64,000 bases of DNA, taken from Nocardia sp. NBC_01327 (GTDB taxonomy: Bacteria; Actinomycetota; Actinomycetes; Mycobacteriales; Mycobacteriaceae). The stretch spans positions 4,030,001-4,094,000 of the forward strand of contig NZ_CP108383.1 in the NCBI RefSeq assembly GCF_035958815.1, written 5' to 3'. The position numbers and the translations under genes were made by a program. The notes beneath the pieces were generated by a model. The model saw nothing but the letters and a program-made list of their open reading frames with translations. It ran no database searches and had not been told where the DNA came from. Positions 18,725 through 27,364 of this stretch are shown piece by piece (the first letter of the stretch is position 1; each line of letters begins with the position of its first letter).

Positions 18725-19195
18725 ATGCAGTGCGATGAGATAGTGCTACCGGTATCCGGGCTGCGGGTGGAGTGGCGGCCGACCGATCAGCACTTCCGCA
18801 TTCGCCCCGCCGGCGCCGCGGACTCCGGCGCCGCGGCGCCACCGTGGCGAACATGGCAGGGCCACAACGATATGGCGGTCGGCGCCTCGGGACCGATCCC
18901 GCAGGAACCACAGGCGATGTGGTGGGCGATCTGGGGCGAGTACAGCGGTAATGATGTGCAGGTCACCCTGGACGATCAGAGTCGTCCGGGCGTGGTGGTG
19001 TTCAATCGGCTGTGGATCTGCGAATGGCGCGGACCCGAGCGCGAGGCCACCGTGGTCACCGCGGGCCGCCAGGCCGAAATCCAGTTCGCCCCACCCGTTT
19101 ACGCGGCACCGCATGCGAGGCACAACCGCCCCGGCGGCGGCTCGAGCCATATCGAGACACCCGCCGGGTTCCACGAGATCCCCCGGCGGCGGTGA
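18725..19195 (+). CDS. Hypothetical soluble protein
   Basis: 156 residues, ATG with GGGAG seven bases upstream. Trp-rich and beta-rich in the middle (MWWAIWGEYSGNDVQVTLDD, then VVVFNRLWICEWRGPE), with a His/Arg-rich C-terminal tail. There is no signal peptide or known motif. It sits behind a SigF-type promoter, so stress expression is likely. The function is unknown. Confidence 0.75.
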   Translation: MQCDEIVLPVSGLRVEWRPTDQHFRIRPAGAADSGAAAPPWRTWQGHNDMAVGASGPIPQEPQAMWWAIWGEYSGNDVQVTLDDQSRPGVVVFNRLWICEWRGPEREATVVTAGRQAEIQFAPPVYAAPHARHNRPGGGSSHIETPAGFHEIPRRR

Positions 19196-19205
19196 CCGGA
19201 GCGAC

Positions 19206-19230
19206 GTTTGCGAGGCGACTGTCCGGGTAC
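19206..19230 (+). promoter_or_regulatory. SigF-type promoter for the DJ-1/PfpI gene
   Basis: GTTT (19206-19209), 15 bases, GGGTAC (19225-19230), about 42 bases upstream of the start codon. Confidence 0.65.
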
Positions 19231-19271
19231 GACCGCAGATATCGCGTTCGAACAGCGGAAGGAGCTCGTGG

Positions 19272-19838
19272 ATGACCGATCAGCTCAGTGATATGCGTGT
19301 TCTGTTCATCACCTCGAATACCGGTGTGGAGCGAGACGAGTTATTGACACCACTTGCCTGGCTGCGCGATTCCGGTGCGAGGGTGACGCATGCGGCGCCG
19401 AAGCTCGAGGATGTGCAGACCTTCGTGCACGATGTCGACAAGGATGTCGTCGTCCAGCCGGACAAGGCGCTCGATGATATCGAAGCCGACGACTTCGACC
19501 TCCTCGTCATTCCCGGCGGCACGGTGAATGCGGACAAACTCCGATTGTCGGATCGGGCAGTGGAATTGGCCCAGCAGTTCGCCGGCGCGGGCAAGACCAT
19601 CGCGGCGATCTGTCATGGCCCCTGGCTGCTCGTGGAAGCCAATCTGCTTCCGGGTAAAACACTGACCTCGTATCCGTCGCTGCGCACCGACATCGTCAAT
19701 GCCGAGGGCTCCTGGGTCGATCGACCGGTGGTGCTCTCGCCCGAAGACGGCTGGATACTCATCACCTCGCGTAATCCGGGAGATCTGCCGGACTTCACCG
19801 ACGCCATCGACCGGACCATCAATCCGAACATCGATTAA
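19272..19838 (+). CDS. DJ-1/PfpI family protein (YhbO/Hsp31-like)
   Basis: 188 residues. The start ATG has AAGGAG seven bases upstream. The fold is a flavodoxin-like DJ-1/PfpI domain. The nucleophilic elbow is AAICHGPWLL with the family cysteine, and the family Glu/Asp network includes VERDELLTPLAWL. Members act as chaperones, glyoxalases or proteases of stress-damaged proteins. A SigF-type promoter upstream and a bidirectional terminator downstream make it a single-gene stress unit. Confidence 0.9.
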   Translation: MTDQLSDMRVLFITSNTGVERDELLTPLAWLRDSGARVTHAAPKLEDVQTFVHDVDKDVVVQPDKALDDIEADDFDLLVIPGGTVNADKLRLSDRAVELAQQFAGAGKTIAAICHGPWLLVEANLLPGKTLTSYPSLRTDIVNAEGSWVDRPVVLSPEDGWILITSRNPGDLPDFTDAIDRTINPNID

Positions 19839-19881
19839 TGGCGGCCCTCCGCCTGTATTCGCCTGTGACACAGCGCAATAG

Positions 19882-19910
19882 TGGTCCCGCCCGTCGAACG
19901 GGCGGGACCA
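19882..19910. terminator. Bidirectional terminator between convergent genes
   Basis: A perfect 13-bp stem (TGGTCCCGCCCGT and its complement) with a CGA loop, between the stop of the DJ-1 gene (19838) and the Dps-like gene (19925). Confidence 0.8.
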
Positions 19911-19924
19911 TCGCGCGTCCTGCC

Positions 19925-20407
19925 TCAGGCCGCCATGGCCAGCTGCGCCTGCCACATCCACCGCAGCTGCTCCAGCCGTGCGGCAATGCCCACGAGTAGA
20001 TCCCGGGTCGCCGGATCGCTCGTCCTCGTCGCCTGAGTTCGTCCGCGCAGTCGCGCGATCACGATGGTGAGATTGTCGACGATGGCCTCCACGACGGCAT
20101 TGCCGAGTTGCCAGCCGTCGGGCAGTGCCAGCGCCCCGGAATCCTCGACGACCGTCACCACCTGCCCGTCATTGCTGAATCCCAGCGCGGCGGCGCGTCC
20201 GGTCGCGGCGTCGGTGAATCGGCGCACCACGGAAACCAATTCGTCGAGCGCGGCCTGAATGGGGTCCAGGTCGCGGTCGATGACGTTCCAGCGTGCCTGC
20301 TTCGCGATGAGTGACAGGTCGATCAGGTCGATCACGGTGGCGCGCAACACGTCTTCGGAAATCTGCTGCTGCTTCGCATCGAAGGTACTCGTTCTGGGTT
20401 CCGGCAC
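19925..20407 (-). CDS. Dps/ferritin-like protein with altered ferroxidase site
   Basis: 160 residues, GTG start with AAAGGA seven bases upstream. The four-helix Dps pattern is clear (ATVIDLIDLSLIAKQARWNV and LDELVSVVRRFTDAATGRAA). In typical Dps proteins the first segment reads AHWN, a second His follows about 12 residues on, and AER carries a Glu ligand. Here these are Arg, Gln and Gly, while two Asp remain. It is therefore likely to form a cage or bind DNA without normal iron oxidation. A weak SigF-like element (GATT, 16 bases, GGGTAC) lies upstream. Confidence 0.85.
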   Translation of the reverse strand: MPEPRTSTFDAKQQQISEDVLRATVIDLIDLSLIAKQARWNVIDRDLDPIQAALDELVSVVRRFTDAATGRAAALGFSNDGQVVTVVEDSGALALPDGWQLGNAVVEAIVDNLTIVIARLRGRTQATRTSDPATRDLLVGIAARLEQLRWMWQAQLAMAA

Positions 20408-20546
20408 TGCCGAATCCTTTCGTAGTGGGACGGTCGATCGAGTACCCCGGGAACCGCCGGCTCAATCAGACCAAGATCGAAAGACCGCCGTGCGCCGCAC
20501 CCGAATACCGGTGCGACCAGGCGGTTGGACACCTCATACTGTGCTG

Positions 20547-21233
20547 ATGGCAGAGGGTGACGGCCGCTCGGACAGGGCCGATATGGCGGCGGTCGAGGCA
20601 GTGATCGCGGCAGGTGAAGCACAGGGGATCGGCTCGTTCCGATTCCGCTTCGCCGATCAGAGCTGGGAATGGTCCGACGAGGTGGCGCGCCTGCACGGCT
20701 ATGAGCCGGGTGAGGTCACGCCTACAACGAAACTGCTGCTGTCGCACAAACATCCGGACGATCGCGAGCGGGTGGAGGAGGTGCTCGTCACCTCGCTGCA
20801 CGATCACGCGCCCTTCTCGAGTCAGCATCGCATCATCGATACCGCGGGGAAGGAACATCAGGTCCTGGTGGTGTCCGACGCGGTCGCCGACGAGTCCGGT
20901 GAGGTGTTCGCCACGGAGGGCTATTACGTCGATCTGACCGATAAACTGGCCGATCAGCGCAATGAGGTCCTCGACGAGCTGCTTCCCGAGCTGCTGGAAC
21001 ACCGGGCGGTGATCGAGCAGGCCAAGGGCGCGCTCATGGTGGTCTACGGCCTGACCGCGGATCAGGCGTTCCGGGTGCTGAAATGGCGTTCCCAGGAGAC
21101 GAATACCAAGCTGCGAGCCCTGGCGGTTCAGCTCATGGAAGAGTTGCCGATGCTGCCGCCGGTCGGTGCGCGGACGCGCACCGCGGCCGACCACATCCTT
21201 TTGACGATTCACCTGCGGATACCCGCGGCGTAG
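20547..21233 (+). CDS. PAS-ANTAR RNA-binding antiterminator
   Basis: 228 residues from the ATG at 20547; a GTG six bases earlier is possible. Residues 20-135 form a PAS domain (FRFADQSWEWSDEVARLHGY, HKHPDDRERVEEVL, then VDLTDKLADQR). Residues 145-205 form an ANTAR domain (HRAVIEQAKGALMVVYGLTA, AFRVLKWRSQ). ANTAR proteins bind paired hexaloop RNA hairpins to prevent termination. This form, common in actinobacteria, senses a signal through PAS rather than a receiver domain. The RNA target is not apparent in the neighbourhood. Confidence 0.92.
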   Translation: MAEGDGRSDRADMAAVEAVIAAGEAQGIGSFRFRFADQSWEWSDEVARLHGYEPGEVTPTTKLLLSHKHPDDRERVEEVLVTSLHDHAPFSSQHRIIDTAGKEHQVLVVSDAVADESGEVFATEGYYVDLTDKLADQRNEVLDELLPELLEHRAVIEQAKGALMVVYGLTADQAFRVLKWRSQETNTKLRALAVQLMEELPMLPPVGARTRTAADHILLTIHLRIPAA

Positions 21234-21337
21234 CACCGTCGGCCGTCGGTCCCGCAGATACCGATGGTGCAGAAGCGGTTTCGATGCTGTCCGTATTGGC
21301 AACCCTCCGGGAAGACACGCAATCCGAGGAGGGTGAG

Positions 21338-21580
21338 ATGCAACAGCTGAGATTGCGGCTGAAGTCCGCAGTTGCCACCGCGAAACGACCGCTCGATTTC
21401 GAGAGCGCCACTCGCCTGCGCCGGCGCGTACGAGCCCTGTCCGTCGAATGCGACACCACCCGCTACCCCGACACCGAACGAGTGCAGCTGAACAAGCTTC
21501 GCAACCAGGCGGTTCGGACCGTCGAACTGGCTGTTCAGCGCGCCGACGAATCCTCCAGGCTGGCCGGCATTCCTCGATAG
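21338..21580 (+). CDS. Small basic helical protein
   Basis: 80 residues. The start at 21338 follows a near-perfect GAGGAGG; longer in-frame readings (ATG 21284) lack one and run back into the PAS-ANTAR gene. The protein is rich in Arg, Leu and Ala (RLRLKSAVATAKRPLDFESA, LRRRVRALSVE) and probably forms two amphipathic helices. It is adjacent to and on the same strand as the ANTAR gene. The family is not recognised. Confidence 0.6.
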   Translation: MQQLRLRLKSAVATAKRPLDFESATRLRRRVRALSVECDTTRYPDTERVQLNKLRNQAVRTVELAVQRADESSRLAGIPR

Positions 21581-21584
21581 TAAC

Positions 21585-21609
21585 GTTTTGATAACAAGCG
21601 GATGGGTAT
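21585..21609 (+). promoter_or_regulatory. SigF-type promoter producing a near-leaderless message
   Basis: GTTT (21585-21588), 15 bases starting TGATAACAA, GGGTAT (21604-21609). The expected transcription start is near 21616, so the ATG at 21619 would be at or within a few bases of the 5' end. Confidence 0.8.
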
Positions 21610-21618
21610 CTCATGGTT

Positions 21619-21813
21619 ATGGCAACGACACGAGGAAGTTCCACCCGTATCGTCGGAATCGACTGGGGAACTGCCCTTTTGGCGCTCGCGGCCTGTCTGT
21701 TCTTCATCGGCGGCATTGCCGTCATGACGCAGTCCTGGACCACCTCCGCGGTGGCGGGGGGCAGTCTGCTGATCGGCCTGACCGCAATTCTCAATGTTCT
21801 TCGCGAGCACTGA
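21619..21813 (+). CDS. Small two-helix membrane protein
   Basis: 64 residues. Two hydrophobic segments (GTALLALAACLFFIGGIAVM and TSAVAGGSLLIGLTAILNVL) follow a polar N-terminus. An ATG at 21613 is in frame but probably upstream of the transcription start set by the SigF-type promoter, so I prefer 21619. No Shine-Dalgarno is present, which is consistent with leaderless translation. The function is unknown. Confidence 0.7.
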   Translation: MATTRGSSTRIVGIDWGTALLALAACLFFIGGIAVMTQSWTTSAVAGGSLLIGLTAILNVLREH

Positions 21814-21835
21814 GCGTCCTTCGCGAGCACTGAGC
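21799..21835. repeat. Tandem duplication at a stop codon
   Basis: CTTCGCGAGCACTGAGC occurs at 21799-21815 and again at 21819-21835, with a period of 20. The unit spans the last codons and stop of the small membrane gene, so it looks like a recent short duplication without effect on the protein. Confidence 0.7.
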
Positions 21836-21898
21836 CCGTGGATTTCCTTCGACGCGGCGGTGTCGCTGCGCGCCGCTGAGCGAACTGCTGGGCAGACT

Positions 21899-21923
21899 GT
21901 TTGACGGTGGTACGTCCGGGTAG
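21899..21923 (+). promoter_or_regulatory. SigF-type promoter for the MFS transporter
   Basis: GTTT (21899-21902), 15 bases, GGGTAG (21918-21923), about 33 bases upstream of the ATG at 21956. Confidence 0.75.
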
Positions 21924-21955
21924 ACGAAACCTACGGTTCGGACTCGGGAGTCGTC

Positions 21956-23440
21956 ATGGCGGAAGTGTCCGGCGCAGCCGGAAACAGTGTGGTGCGGACG
22001 TTGATTCCGGCGCGGATCGATCGGCTGCCGTGGTCGAGGTTCCATACGCGGATGGTGCTCGCGCTCGGTGTGGCGTGGATTCTCGACGGACTCGAGATCA
22101 CGGTGGCCAGCTCGGTCGCCGATACGCTGACCAAACCCGAGACGCTGCATATGTCCTCGACCGCGGTCGGGCTGGTGGCGACCGTCTATCTGGCCGGCGA
22201 GGTGGTCGGCGCGCTGCTGTTCGGCAACCTCTCCGATCGGCTCGGGCGGCGGAAACTGTTCCTGGTCACCCTGGCCGTCTACCTCATCGGCAGTGGACTC
22301 ACCGCACTCACGCTCGGCAGCGGCGCCGGCTGGGTGCTTTTCCTGTATCTCACGCGCTTCATCGCCGGCATGGGCATCGGCGGCGAGTACGCGGCGATCA
22401 ATTCCGCTATCGACGAACTGATTCCGGCGCGCTACCGCGGGCGCGTGGATATCGCCGTCAACGGAACCTATTGGGCCGGTGCGATTATCGGCACGATCGG
22501 CACCTACATCCTGCTCAATCATATGAGCCTGTCGGTGGGCTGGCGGCTCGGATTCCTGATCGGCCCGGTGCTGGGCGTGGGGATTCTGTTCGTCCGCCGC
22601 CATCTTCCGGAGAGCCCGCGCTGGCAGATCATGCACGGGCATGCGGAGGCGGCCGAGGAATCGATCACCGAGATCGAGCGGGAAGTGGCCGCGACCGGGG
22701 TGACCGTGCCGCCGGTCGACGAGTCCCGGGCCATGGAGATCAAGCCCACCCGGCAGATCGGCTATGTGGCGCTGACGCGCGTGCTGTTCCGCGAGTATCC
22801 GTCGCGGGCGATCCTCGGTGCGAGTCTGATGATCAGCCAATCGTTCCTGTACAACGCGATCTTCTTCACCTACACGCTGGTGCTCGGGAAGTTCTACGAT
22901 GTGCCGTCCTCGGCCACGCCCATCTATCTGATCGCCTTCGCGGTCGGAAATCTGATCGGGCCGTTCGCGATCGGGCACCTCTTCGACACCCTCGGCCGGC
23001 GCACGATGATCTCCGGTACCTACATCCTTTCCGGTGTGCTGCTGGCGATTTCGGCGGGGCTGTTCTATGCCGGCGTGCTCAATGCGATCACCCAGACCCT
23101 GTGCTGGTGCGTCATCTTCTTCTTCGCCTCCGCGGGCGCCAGTTCCGCCTATCTCACGGTGAGCGAGATCTTCCCGCTGGAGGTGCGCGCGAAGGCGATC
23201 GCCGTATTCTTCGCCATCGCACAGTGTTTCGGTGCGCTCGGCCCGGCAATCTACGGTGCGCTGATCGGTGACGGTTCGCAACCGGTCCGGCTGTTCCTCG
23301 GATACCTGTTCGCCGCGTTGATCATGATCGCCGGTGGTGTGATCGCCCGGGTGCTCGCGGTCGACGCCGAGGGGAAATCGCTCGAGGATGTCGCACTGCC
23401 GCTGGCGGCAACGCAGCGGGGTGCGGCCATCGAAGGATGA
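21956..23440 (+). CDS. MFS symporter, sugar/aromatic-acid type
   Basis: 494 residues and 12 transmembrane segments with a central cytoplasmic loop. Motif A is GNLSDRLGRRKLFLV, the TM4-5 motif is RFIAGMGIGGEYAAINSA followed by IPARYRGR, and the second half carries LFDTLGRRTMI. The GEYAA and PARYRGR pattern is that of metabolite-proton symporters rather than drug exporters. It has its own SigF-type promoter and a terminator overlapping its stop codon. The substrate is not predictable. Confidence 0.88.
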   Translation: MAEVSGAAGNSVVRTLIPARIDRLPWSRFHTRMVLALGVAWILDGLEITVASSVADTLTKPETLHMSSTAVGLVATVYLAGEVVGALLFGNLSDRLGRRKLFLVTLAVYLIGSGLTALTLGSGAGWVLFLYLTRFIAGMGIGGEYAAINSAIDELIPARYRGRVDIAVNGTYWAGAIIGTIGTYILLNHMSLSVGWRLGFLIGPVLGVGILFVRRHLPESPRWQIMHGHAEAAEESITEIEREVAATGVTVPPVDESRAMEIKPTRQIGYVALTRVLFREYPSRAILGASLMISQSFLYNAIFFTYTLVLGKFYDVPSSATPIYLIAFAVGNLIGPFAIGHLFDTLGRRTMISGTYILSGVLLAISAGLFYAGVLNAITQTLCWCVIFFFASAGASSAYLTVSEIFPLEVRAKAIAVFFAIAQCFGALGPAIYGALIGDGSQPVRLFLGYLFAALIMIAGGVIARVLAVDAEGKSLEDVALPLAATQRGAAIEG

Positions 23441-23451
23441 CCGCACCCCGC
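23416..23451 (+). terminator. Hairpin overlapping the MFS stop codon
   Basis: An 11-bp perfect stem (GCGGGGTGCGG / CCGCACCCCGC) with a 14-base loop that contains the last codons and stop of the MFS gene. Confidence 0.65.
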
Positions 23452-23469
23452 CGGTGCAGTGGCCGAGCG

Positions 23470-23742
23470 TCAGCGCACTGCGCGACGTCCGGTCACGAGA
23501 TTGACCAGGAACAGCAGGATCACCGCACCGCCGAGGCAGGTGAAGAAGCTGAACCACAGACCGCCGCCTTCGACGTCCACTCCGAAGAGCTTCAGCAGGA
23601 AACCGCCGATCAGGCCGCCGATCACGCCCACGACGATATTGAGCAGAATGCCCTGCTGAGCATCGGTCTTCATGAACTTGCTGGCGATCCATCCGGCCAG
23701 CCCGCCGATAATGATCCATCCGAGAATGCCGAGACCGAGCAT
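23470..23742 (-). CDS. GlsB/YeaQ/YmgE-type stress membrane protein
   Basis: 90 residues; the ATG at 23742 has AAGGAGAAGG directly upstream. The GlsB/YeaQ pattern is complete: GILGWIIIGGLAGWIASKFM, then GILLNIVVGVIGGLIGGFLL, and a third helix in FSFFTCLGGAVILLFLVNLV. The family is small, glycine-zippered and strongly tied to general stress response in other bacteria. GGGTAT occurs at 23801-23806 on the minus strand without a convincing GTTT, so SigF control is possible but unproven. Confidence 0.92.
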   Translation of the reverse strand: MLGLGILGWIIIGGLAGWIASKFMKTDAQQGILLNIVVGVIGGLIGGFLLKLFGVDVEGGGLWFSFFTCLGGAVILLFLVNLVTGRRAVR

Positions 23743-23982
23743 GTCCTTCTCCTTCTGTAGACGGCGCCGAAACAACCGGCGTCCTGTCCAGCACATACCC
23801 GGCCCCGCCGAAAGGATGCGGTCTTCGCCCGAAAATTTTCGGCAGCGGTGTCCGGTCCTGGCGTGACCGATTTGTCCGGTGCAGGCGGGGTATGCCGGAA
23901 ATAGCGGCCAGGAGCTGCCGGCACCGTCAATGGCGACGGGAATCTCGATGGCGAGGGGCACGCCCGGTAGCAGCTCTGCTCT

Positions 23983-24002
23983 CCCGCCCGATTACGGGCG
24001 GG
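23983..24002 (-). terminator. Hairpin at the end of the AraC-type gene
   Basis: CCCGCCCG-ATTA-CGGGCGGG, an 8-bp G+C stem with a tetraloop that contains the stop codon of the AraC-type gene. Confidence 0.55.
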
Positions 24003-24822
24003 GGAGGGCCGGAGCATTCGCCGTGGTCCGGCCACCGGTTCGGTAGCGGCCCGGGGTCGTGCCGATGATATTGGTGAACGCCGTGATGAAGCTGCTGGGA
24101 TTGGCCCAGCCGCAGGCGTACGCGGTTCGGGTGGTGTCGTGGCCGTCGGCGAGCAGGACCAGCGCGTGGTAGACGCGCAACTGTGTGCGCCACTCGTAGA
24201 ACGTCATGCCGAGTTCGGTGCGGAACAGCCGGCTCAGGGTGCGGGTGCTGGCTCCGATCGTCCTCCCGAGTTCGGCCAATGTTGCGTTGTCCGAGGGGTT
24301 TTCGTGCAGCACCCGGGCAATGGCCTGCAGTCGGTCGTCCCGTGGCTCCGGCAGGTGCAGGGGCTGTTCGTGTGCTTCACGGAGTTCGTCGACCAGTACT
24401 CGCAGCAGGCGGGCGTGCGCGGCACGGCTGTAGCCGGGCGCGGCGGGGTCGTAGTTGCGGGGGCCGGTCAGGGCGAGCAGCACCTCGCGGGCGAGGTCTG
24501 AGGTCAGGAATACGGCGGGATGGTCCGGGATGAGCCGGGCGAGCGATGGTGCGAGGAAGACGATGCGCATATCGGTATCGCCGTGGGCGCGGTGATGGTG
24601 CGTGAATCCGGCGGGGGTCCAGGCGACCCGGTTGGCGGGAACGATCGACGTGCCGCGCTCGGTGTGCACGGCCAGCACACCGCTGGCCGCGTACACCAGA
24701 TGTCCGCGTGCGTGCGACTGCAGCTCACTCTTTTCCTCGGACGGCCACAGGTGGCGGCCGCCGGAGGGCCACATATGTGACGTCACCGCGGCGGCGGGGC
24801 GAGGTTGGCGGGGAACGGGCAT
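23992..24822 (-). CDS. AraC-family transcriptional regulator with cupin-like sensor
   Basis: 276 residues from the ATG at 24822. The N-terminal part is a cupin-like ligand domain (HARGHLVYAASGVLAVHTER, WTPAGFTHHHRAHG). The C-terminal part has two HTH units (ATLAELGRTIGASTRTLSRL; TRTAYACGWANPSSFITAFT) ending GRYR. It is divergent from the alpha/beta hydrolase with about 100 bases between, so the hydrolase is the likely target. Confidence 0.88.
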   Translation of the reverse strand: MPVPRQPRPAAAVTSHMWPSGGRHLWPSEEKSELQSHARGHLVYAASGVLAVHTERGTSIVPANRVAWTPAGFTHHHRAHGDTDMRIVFLAPSLARLIPDHPAVFLTSDLAREVLLALTGPRNYDPAAPGYSRAAHARLLRVLVDELREAHEQPLHLPEPRDDRLQAIARVLHENPSDNATLAELGRTIGASTRTLSRLFRTELGMTFYEWRTQLRVYHALVLLADGHDTTRTAYACGWANPSSFITAFTNIIGTTPGRYRTGGRTTANAPALPRP

Positions 24823-24925
24823 CACTTGGCATTCTATCGGTAGTAGGCCACCCCTCTGATCTGGTGATATTGCCTGTGTGCGGCGGGCATGCCCCGCCAT
24901 CGCCGCTCTACAGAGGGAGAAACTC

Positions 24926-25594
24926 ATGACGACATTCGTTCTTGTGCCCGGCGCGTGGAAGGGCTCCTGGGCATACGAGGCGGTGACTCCGCTGCTCGAG
25001 CGTGCCGGTCACACCGTGCACGCCCTGACCCTGACCGGGCTGCGGCCGGAGGACGACGAGGCGACGATCGCGACCGCCAACCTCGACACGCACGCCGACG
25101 ACGTGCTGCGGCTCCTCGATCGCCACGGGATCTCCGACGCGACGCTGGTCGGCCACAGTTACGCCGGGATGGTGGTCGCCGCGGCCGCCGACCGCGCGGA
25201 CGGCCGGATTTCCCGACTGGTGCATCTCGACGCCTACGTGCCGAGCGATGGCGAATCGTGCTGGTCCTCGACCAACGACCACTTCCGCGCGGTTTTTGCC
25301 ACCGGTGCCGTGGACACCGGCTACAGCGTCCGGCCGCCACACGGTGGCGATCCCCGCCGCCGATCCCATCCGCTCGCCGCATTCCTGCAAAAGATCCGTC
25401 TCACAGGCGGTTTCGCCGAGGTACCCCGCCGGGAGTTCGTCTACTGCTCGGGATGGGAGGACCGGACCCCGTTCACCGACCTCCGGACCCGGCTGCACGC
25501 CGATCCCGAGTGGCGGGTCCACGATGTCCCCACCGGACACGACGCAATGCATGAGGCTCCGGAGGCGGTCGCCGCGATACTGCTCGGCGAATGA
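24926..25594 (+). CDS. Alpha/beta hydrolase
   Basis: 222 residues, ATG with GAGGGAG upstream. The fold opens with TTFVLVPGAWKGSWAYEAVT. The nucleophile elbow is LVGHSYAGMV (Ser), the acid probably lies in the PEWRVHDVPTG region, and the catalytic His is in TGHDAMHEAP. It resembles small EstC/salicylate-esterase-like hydrolases with a GAWKG oxyanion motif. It is probably controlled by the divergent AraC-type gene. The substrate is unknown. Confidence 0.9.
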   Translation: MTTFVLVPGAWKGSWAYEAVTPLLERAGHTVHALTLTGLRPEDDEATIATANLDTHADDVLRLLDRHGISDATLVGHSYAGMVVAAAADRADGRISRLVHLDAYVPSDGESCWSSTNDHFRAVFATGAVDTGYSVRPPHGGDPRRRSHPLAAFLQKIRLTGGFAEVPRREFVYCSGWEDRTPFTDLRTRLHADPEWRVHDVPTGHDAMHEAPEAVAAILLGE

Positions 25595-25621
25595 GCCGTG
25601 CGGACTCGCGGGGGCCCGCGA

Positions 25622-27346
25622 TCACTCCCGGCTGTCGAGCGTTTCCTTGACCTTCGCGATCGCGAAGCCCCAGGCCTGATCCACCGTAGGCTTCGGCGGT
25701 ATGGAGATTTCGTCGGGATTGGTCAGCACATCGAGCAGTATCGGCCGCCGCAGCGAAAGTGCTTCGGCGAGAACACTGTTCAGTGCTTCGGGGTCGGTCA
25801 CCCGGCGCGACTCGAGCCCCATTGCCGCGGCCACGGCCGCCAGATCCGGATTGTCCAGGACCGTGCCGAATTCCGGCAGCCCGCCCTGTTCCTGCTCGAG
25901 CTTCACCATCCCGAGCCGGCCATTGTTGAATACGACGAACGTGACCGGCAGGTTGTAGCTCACGGCGGTGCGCAGATCGCCCAGCAGCACCATCAGCCCG
26001 CCGTCACCGCAGCAGGCAATCACCTGCCGATCGCGGTCCAGGGCCTGAGCGCCCAGGGCCTGCGGCAGCGCATTGGCCATGGATCCGAAGTTGTAGGAAC
26101 CCAGCAGCCGCCGGTTTCCGCGCAGCGTGAGGAATCGGGAGATCCAGACGGTGGACATGCCCGTATCCGAGGTGAAGATGGCATCGTCGGCGGCGTGCGT
26201 GTCCAGCGCCGCGGCCACGGCTTCCGGCCGGATCAACTCGTCCGGATTGTCGAGGTGACGGCGCAGGCGGCCCAGCAGTTTTCGATCGTGACCGGCATCC
26301 GCCAAACGCTGCTGGCGTTCCACCCAGGTCTGATAGTGGTGCTGCGCGGACTTCAGATGCCCGTCAGAGGTGGTGTTCTCGAGCAGGGGCAGCAGTTCAC
26401 TCAGTGCCGGCCGGGAGTGCCCGACCAGCGAGACGTCCACGGCCGTGCGGCGGCCGATGTGCTCGAGCCGCCGATCGAGCTGAATGACCGTCTTCCCGGT
26501 CGGATACCAGTCGGTATAGGGAAAGTCGGTGCCCACCATGAACAGCACGTCGCACTCGGCCAGCGCGGCATGGGCGGCCGGGTTGCCGATCAGCCCGGTC
26601 TGGCCGACGGCGAACGGATTGTCTTGTTCGAGACCCTCTTTCGCCTTGAGCGTGAGCACCATCGGCGCGCTCAGGCGTTCGGCGATCTGCAGTATCTCCG
26701 CCCGCGCCTCCCGTGCGCCCACCCCGACCAGCAGGGTCACCTTCTCGGCGCCGTTCAAAACGCCGGCGGCCTCGGCGAGCTCGGCGCCGCCGGGTACGAC
26801 GGTGCGGCTGCGCGAGACGAATCGTGGAGTGGGCGAACCACTCTCGACCTTCGCGCCCGCGATATCGCCGGGAACGGTCAGGACCGCCACGCCCGGGCGC
26901 GACATCGCGGCATTCACAGCCTGTTCGAACATGCGCGGCAGCTGGGCGACATTGGTCACCGTGGCGGTGAACTCGGCGACGTCGCGGAAGACCGCGTCAT
27001 TGTCGACTTCCTGGAAGTACTCGCTGCCGATATCCGCGGTCGGTACCTGACCGCAGATCGCCAGCACCGGCGCATGCGATTTCTTGGCGTCGTAGAGACC
27101 ACCGAGCAGATGGATCGAACCGGGGCCGACGGTGCCCATGCAGACACCGAGGGTCCCGTTCAATTGTGCTTGTGCCCCAGCGGCATACGCGGCGACCTCT
27201 TCGTGCCGGACGCCGATCCACTCGATCCGATCCTCCCGGCGGATGGCATCGGTGATGGGATTGAGGGCATCGCCCACGACTCCCCAGATCTGGGTCACGC
27301 CTTCGTCGGCGAGGGCGGTGACGATCATTTCGGCAACCGTGGTCAT
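25622..27346 (-). CDS. poxB: Pyruvate dehydrogenase (quinone)-like ThDP enzyme
   Basis: 574 residues, the usual length for PoxB. The N-terminal ThDP Pyr domain has the activating Glu in VRHEEVAAYAAG, a central FAD-type domain follows, and the C-terminal ThDP motif is CGDGGLMVLLGDLRTA to FNNG. PoxB oxidises pyruvate to acetate and CO2 and passes electrons to quinone at the membrane. The start lies 18 bases after the stop of a SigF-like sigma gene, so it may be read through from the sigma promoter. In enteric bacteria poxB is a stationary-phase gene, which fits this context. Confidence 0.88.
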   Translation of the reverse strand: MTTVAEMIVTALADEGVTQIWGVVGDALNPITDAIRREDRIEWIGVRHEEVAAYAAGAQAQLNGTLGVCMGTVGPGSIHLLGGLYDAKKSHAPVLAICGQVPTADIGSEYFQEVDNDAVFRDVAEFTATVTNVAQLPRMFEQAVNAAMSRPGVAVLTVPGDIAGAKVESGSPTPRFVSRSRTVVPGGAELAEAAGVLNGAEKVTLLVGVGAREARAEILQIAERLSAPMVLTLKAKEGLEQDNPFAVGQTGLIGNPAAHAALAECDVLFMVGTDFPYTDWYPTGKTVIQLDRRLEHIGRRTAVDVSLVGHSRPALSELLPLLENTTSDGHLKSAQHHYQTWVERQQRLADAGHDRKLLGRLRRHLDNPDELIRPEAVAAALDTHAADDAIFTSDTGMSTVWISRFLTLRGNRRLLGSYNFGSMANALPQALGAQALDRDRQVIACCGDGGLMVLLGDLRTAVSYNLPVTFVVFNNGRLGMVKLEQEQGGLPEFGTVLDNPDLAAVAAAMGLESRRVTDPEALNSVLAEALSLRRPILLDVLTNPDEISIPPKPTVDQAWGFAIAKVKETLDSRE

Positions 27347-27364
27347 CTGCTCACTCCTGAATGC

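Noticed and set aside
21791..23794. 667-residue minus-strand frame across the MFS gene
   Set aside because: The product is dominated by R, H, D, E and Q and mirrors the MFS transporter codons. The plus-strand protein has clear MFS motifs.
23801..23806. GGGTAT upstream of the GlsB/YeaQ-type gene as a SigF promoter
   Set aside because: The base quartet 15 bases upstream is GCAT, only two matches to GTTT. Not strong enough to list as a promoter.
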